A stretch of 23,294 nt of DNA from positions 1 to 23,294 of the forward strand of contig CAAFXE010000231.1 of assembly GCA_900766915.1 (NCBI GenBank), in the 5' to 3' direction. Position numbers and translations under genes: made by a program. The DNA is from Lachnospiraceae bacterium. GTDB lineage: Bacteria > Bacillota > Clostridia > Lachnospirales > Lachnospiraceae. Positions 21,513 through 23,294 of this stretch are shown here, piece by piece. A model generated the notes under the pieces. That model made no database searches. It saw nothing but the letters and a program-made list of their open reading frames with translations, and was not told the DNA's origin. Positions within the stretch are counted from its first letter, which is position 1. Each line of letters opens with the position of its first letter.

Positions 21513-21651
21513 AGAAGAAATGAAAATGCATGAAACTCTCAGCCCTTGGCTGCTTCTAGTTAAGGACACTATCGTATTAAAAGATGGTGCACCCAAAGAA
21601 GTTAAAGATATGTACGAAATTTTCAAACAAAAATATGGAATCAAAGTATAA
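21493..21651 (+). CDS. Small protein after the MuF gene
   Basis: A 52-residue protein overlapping the end of the MuF gene by 20 bases, with AGAGGTG upstream. It has PSKEEMKMHETLSPWLLLVKD and IVLKDGAPKEVKDMYEIF. Similar small proteins (PWLL ... LKDGAP-x-E) occur after head genes in Clostridia phages from recall, so it may be a general virion-module gene. Its location directly after a toxin-like fusion also makes it a candidate immunity partner. The sequence does not decide. Confidence 0.7.
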   Translation: MMVMPSKEEMKMHETLSPWLLLVKDTIVLKDGAPKEVKDMYEIFKQKYGIKV

Positions 21652-21690
21652 AAGCAAAGCGTTATAAAATGTGCATTGCTTTTTTATTTT
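21652..21690 (+). terminator. Intrinsic terminator after the MuF pair
   Basis: AAGCAAAGC (21652-21660) pairs with GCATTGCTT (21673-21681) with one mismatch and is followed by TTTTTATTTT. It lies only about 10 bases before the ribosome site of the terminase gene, so little room remains for a promoter. Confidence 0.65.
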
Positions 21691-21706
21691 GAAAAAGGAG
21701 GGAAGT

Positions 21707-23149
21707 ATGGCAGAACCAAGGATAGGCCGCCAGACTCCCACACAATCAGTCGTATTACCTTACTACGATACAAGAGGCCAGGAAGCAATAGATGCTTACA
21801 ATGAATCCGGAAGGACAGCACAAGAGTGGCAGGAACTGCTCTTAAACGATATCCTTGCTGTTAACGAAGATGGATTATGGGTGCATACGAAGTTTGGGTA
21901 TTCCGTTTCAAGAAGAAACGGAAAAAATGAAATTGTAGCCATCCGGGAAATATACGGTTTAAGGAACGGAGAGAGGATACTTCATACAGCACACAGAACA
22001 ACAACCAGTAGCTCTGCAGCGAAGAGACTGGCGGGTATTTTAAATGCAATTGGATATACAGAAGTAGCACGGCCAAAGAACGATGCTAAATATACAAAGG
22101 CTTTTACGTATTCCAAACAATTCGGATTGGAAAGAATCATAATTCTGGATGACGGTGGTGGCTCATGTGATTTCCGTACAAGATCCTCTAAAGGTGGTCT
22201 TGGTGAAGGGTTCGATTTACTGATCATCGATGAAGCACAGGAATATACGGATGATCAGGAATCTGCATTGAAGTATGTCGTATCAGACAGCCAGAACCCT
22301 CAGACACTATTTTGCGGAACACCACCTACAACGGTAAGCTCCGGTACCGTATTCCTGAAACTCAGGAACAAAGCTCTTTCCGGAGAAAGCTTGAATACAG
22401 GTTGGGCAGAGTGGTCGGTAGAAAAACAGACAGATCCGAAGGATAAAGAAGCATGGTATGAGACAAATCCATCGCTTGGGACGATTCTTACAGAACGAAA
22501 AATTGCAGATGAAATTACAGGGGATGATATTGATTTTAATATTCAGAGGTTGGGACTTTGGCTAAAATACAATCAGAAATCTGCGATCAGTAAAAATGAA
22601 TGGTTACAGATGCAGGCAAGTGAAGTACCGGAATTCGTTGGGAAAATATTCATTGGAATTAAATTTGGACATGATGGAAAAAATGTTGCTCTTTCTGTGG
22701 CAGTGAAGACAAAAAATGGGAAAATATTTGTTGAAACACGTGATTGCAGGGACATAAAATCTGGAAACATGTGGATCATTGACTTCCTGAAAAATGTATC
22801 TGTGGAAAAAATAGTCATAGATGGTGCGAATGGACAGGAATTACTCAAAAACGATATGGAAGAATATAAAGTGAAAACAAAAACGATACTTCCAAAAGTC
22901 AGTGATATCATCGTTGCAAATTCCGCATTTGAACAGGGAATATCACAACAAAAAATTGTGCATATGGGGCAGCCGTCTGTGGTTCAGGCGGTTTCGAACT
23001 GTGAGAAGAGAAATATTGGGACAAATGGAGGATTTGGATACAAATCACAAAAAGAAGAAATAGAAATTGCTATTTTAGACAGCATTATTTTAGCGTATTG
23101 GCAATGCAGCATAAGTAAAGAAAAAAGGAAACAAAAAGTTTGCTATTAA
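21707..23149 (+). CDS. Terminase large subunit
   Basis: A 480-residue protein. The ATPase half has a Walker A variant SRRNGKNE (68-75), a Walker B LLIIDEAQEY (171-180) and a coupling motif CGTPPT (203-208). The nuclease half begins IFIGIKFGHDG (315-324), where the usual first Asp (GxD) is Lys, and continues with VIDGANGQ (Asp372) and a late EIAILDS. The K in motif I is, from recall, normal in this Lachnospiraceae terminase group. The start at 21707 follows AAAGGAGGG; the longer frame to 21671 overlaps the terminator. The gene lies after portal and MuF and between two terminators, unlike the usual order. Confidence 0.9.
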   Translation: MAEPRIGRQTPTQSVVLPYYDTRGQEAIDAYNESGRTAQEWQELLLNDILAVNEDGLWVHTKFGYSVSRRNGKNEIVAIREIYGLRNGERILHTAHRTTTSSSAAKRLAGILNAIGYTEVARPKNDAKYTKAFTYSKQFGLERIIILDDGGGSCDFRTRSSKGGLGEGFDLLIIDEAQEYTDDQESALKYVVSDSQNPQTLFCGTPPTTVSSGTVFLKLRNKALSGESLNTGWAEWSVEKQTDPKDKEAWYETNPSLGTILTERKIADEITGDDIDFNIQRLGLWLKYNQKSAISKNEWLQMQASEVPEFVGKIFIGIKFGHDGKNVALSVAVKTKNGKIFVETRDCRDIKSGNMWIIDFLKNVSVEKIVIDGANGQELLKNDMEEYKVKTKTILPKVSDIIVANSAFEQGISQQKIVHMGQPSVVQAVSNCEKRNIGTNGGFGYKSQKEEIEIAILDSIILAYWQCSISKEKRKQKVCY

Positions 23150-23176
23150 GGACATCTGTTTAGATGTTCTTTTTTA
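23150..23176 (+). terminator. Intrinsic terminator after the terminase gene
   Basis: GGACATCT (23150-23157) pairs with AGATGTTC (23162-23169, one G-T pair) over a GTTT loop and is followed by a TTTTTT run. It begins on the base after the terminase stop. Confidence 0.75.
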
Positions 23177-23222
23177 GTATAAAAAACAATACCACAGGAT
23201 TGAGTGGGAAAGGAGGAAACAA

Positions 23223-23294
23223 ATGAGTGATTTCAAAGCAATTGAAACACAGGAACAGTTTGAGAAAGCTGTAGAAGAGCGTCTGAAACAGGAA
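23223..23294 (+). CDS. Start of a scaffold-like protein, cut by the window edge
   Basis: The frame from ATG 23223 reads MSDFKAIETQEQFEKAVEERLKQE to the end of the window without a stop. AAAGGAGG precedes it. The FKAIETQEQFEKAV opening is typical of phage scaffold or minor structural (GP20/DUF4355-type) proteins, which lie between portal/MuF and the major capsid gene. Only 24 codons are visible. Confidence 0.65.
   Translation, partial: MSDFKAIETQEQFEKAVEERLKQE

Noticed and set aside
1..23294. CRISPR array or insertion sequence
   Set aside because: No regularly spaced direct repeats and no transposase frame were seen.

Overview
This window looks like the left part of an integrated temperate phage in a spore-forming, low-GC Clostridia host, probably Lachnospiraceae. 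That placement is an inference. It rests on a cotJ spore-coat operon at the left edge, strong AGGAGG-type ribosome sites, an ImmR/ImmA-type lysogeny switch, and gut-Clostridia phage families (an AcrIIA9-like protein, DUF7666, PcfJ-like, DUF551, YopX).

Layout: 1-800 is host DNA with cotJA, cotJB and the first 33 or so codons of cotJC. The cotJC frame breaks right after its conserved GGPD motif, at about position 800, where the phage begins. A large serine recombinase lies directly against the junction on the minus strand, so the element is inserted in a sporulation gene. The right end of the phage and the rest of cotJC are outside the window.

2273-5153 (minus strand) is the lysogeny arm: an XRE repressor and its ImmA-like protease, followed by a co-oriented three-gene cassette of a STAS-like/HATPase protein, a DUF4325 STAS-like protein and a PIN-domain nuclease. 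5154-5350 is a divergent control region with overlapping promoters and four copies of a 12-bp operator half-site. The first rightward gene is a Cro-like regulator almost identical to the repressor in its recognition helix.

5351-18279 (plus strand) is the early and middle region: small phage genes, a tRNA with anticodon UAU (Ile, AUA codons), a frameshifted HUH-type replication protein, an RNase H-like protein with a degraded active site, an AcrIIA9-like Cas9 inhibitor, DUF7666 and PcfJ-like proteins, many small overlapping accessory genes, and an ArpU-like late regulator. One gene (5639-5992) runs against this operon from its own near-consensus promoter.

18371-23294 is the start of the late region: terminator, HNH endonuclease, portal, a MuF-type head protein with a C-terminal HELGGH zincin-like domain, a small protein, the large terminase and the start of a scaffold-like gene. 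The terminase follows portal and MuF, is flanked by terminators, and no small terminase is recognisable.

The main points for follow-up are the cotJC interruption (possible developmentally controlled excision), the STAS/HATPase-STAS-PIN cassette, the MuF-zincin fusion, a strongly strand-biased octamer GTAGCAGT, and a 16-bp palindrome that occurs twice and encodes VAPAQ in the same frame in two unrelated genes.
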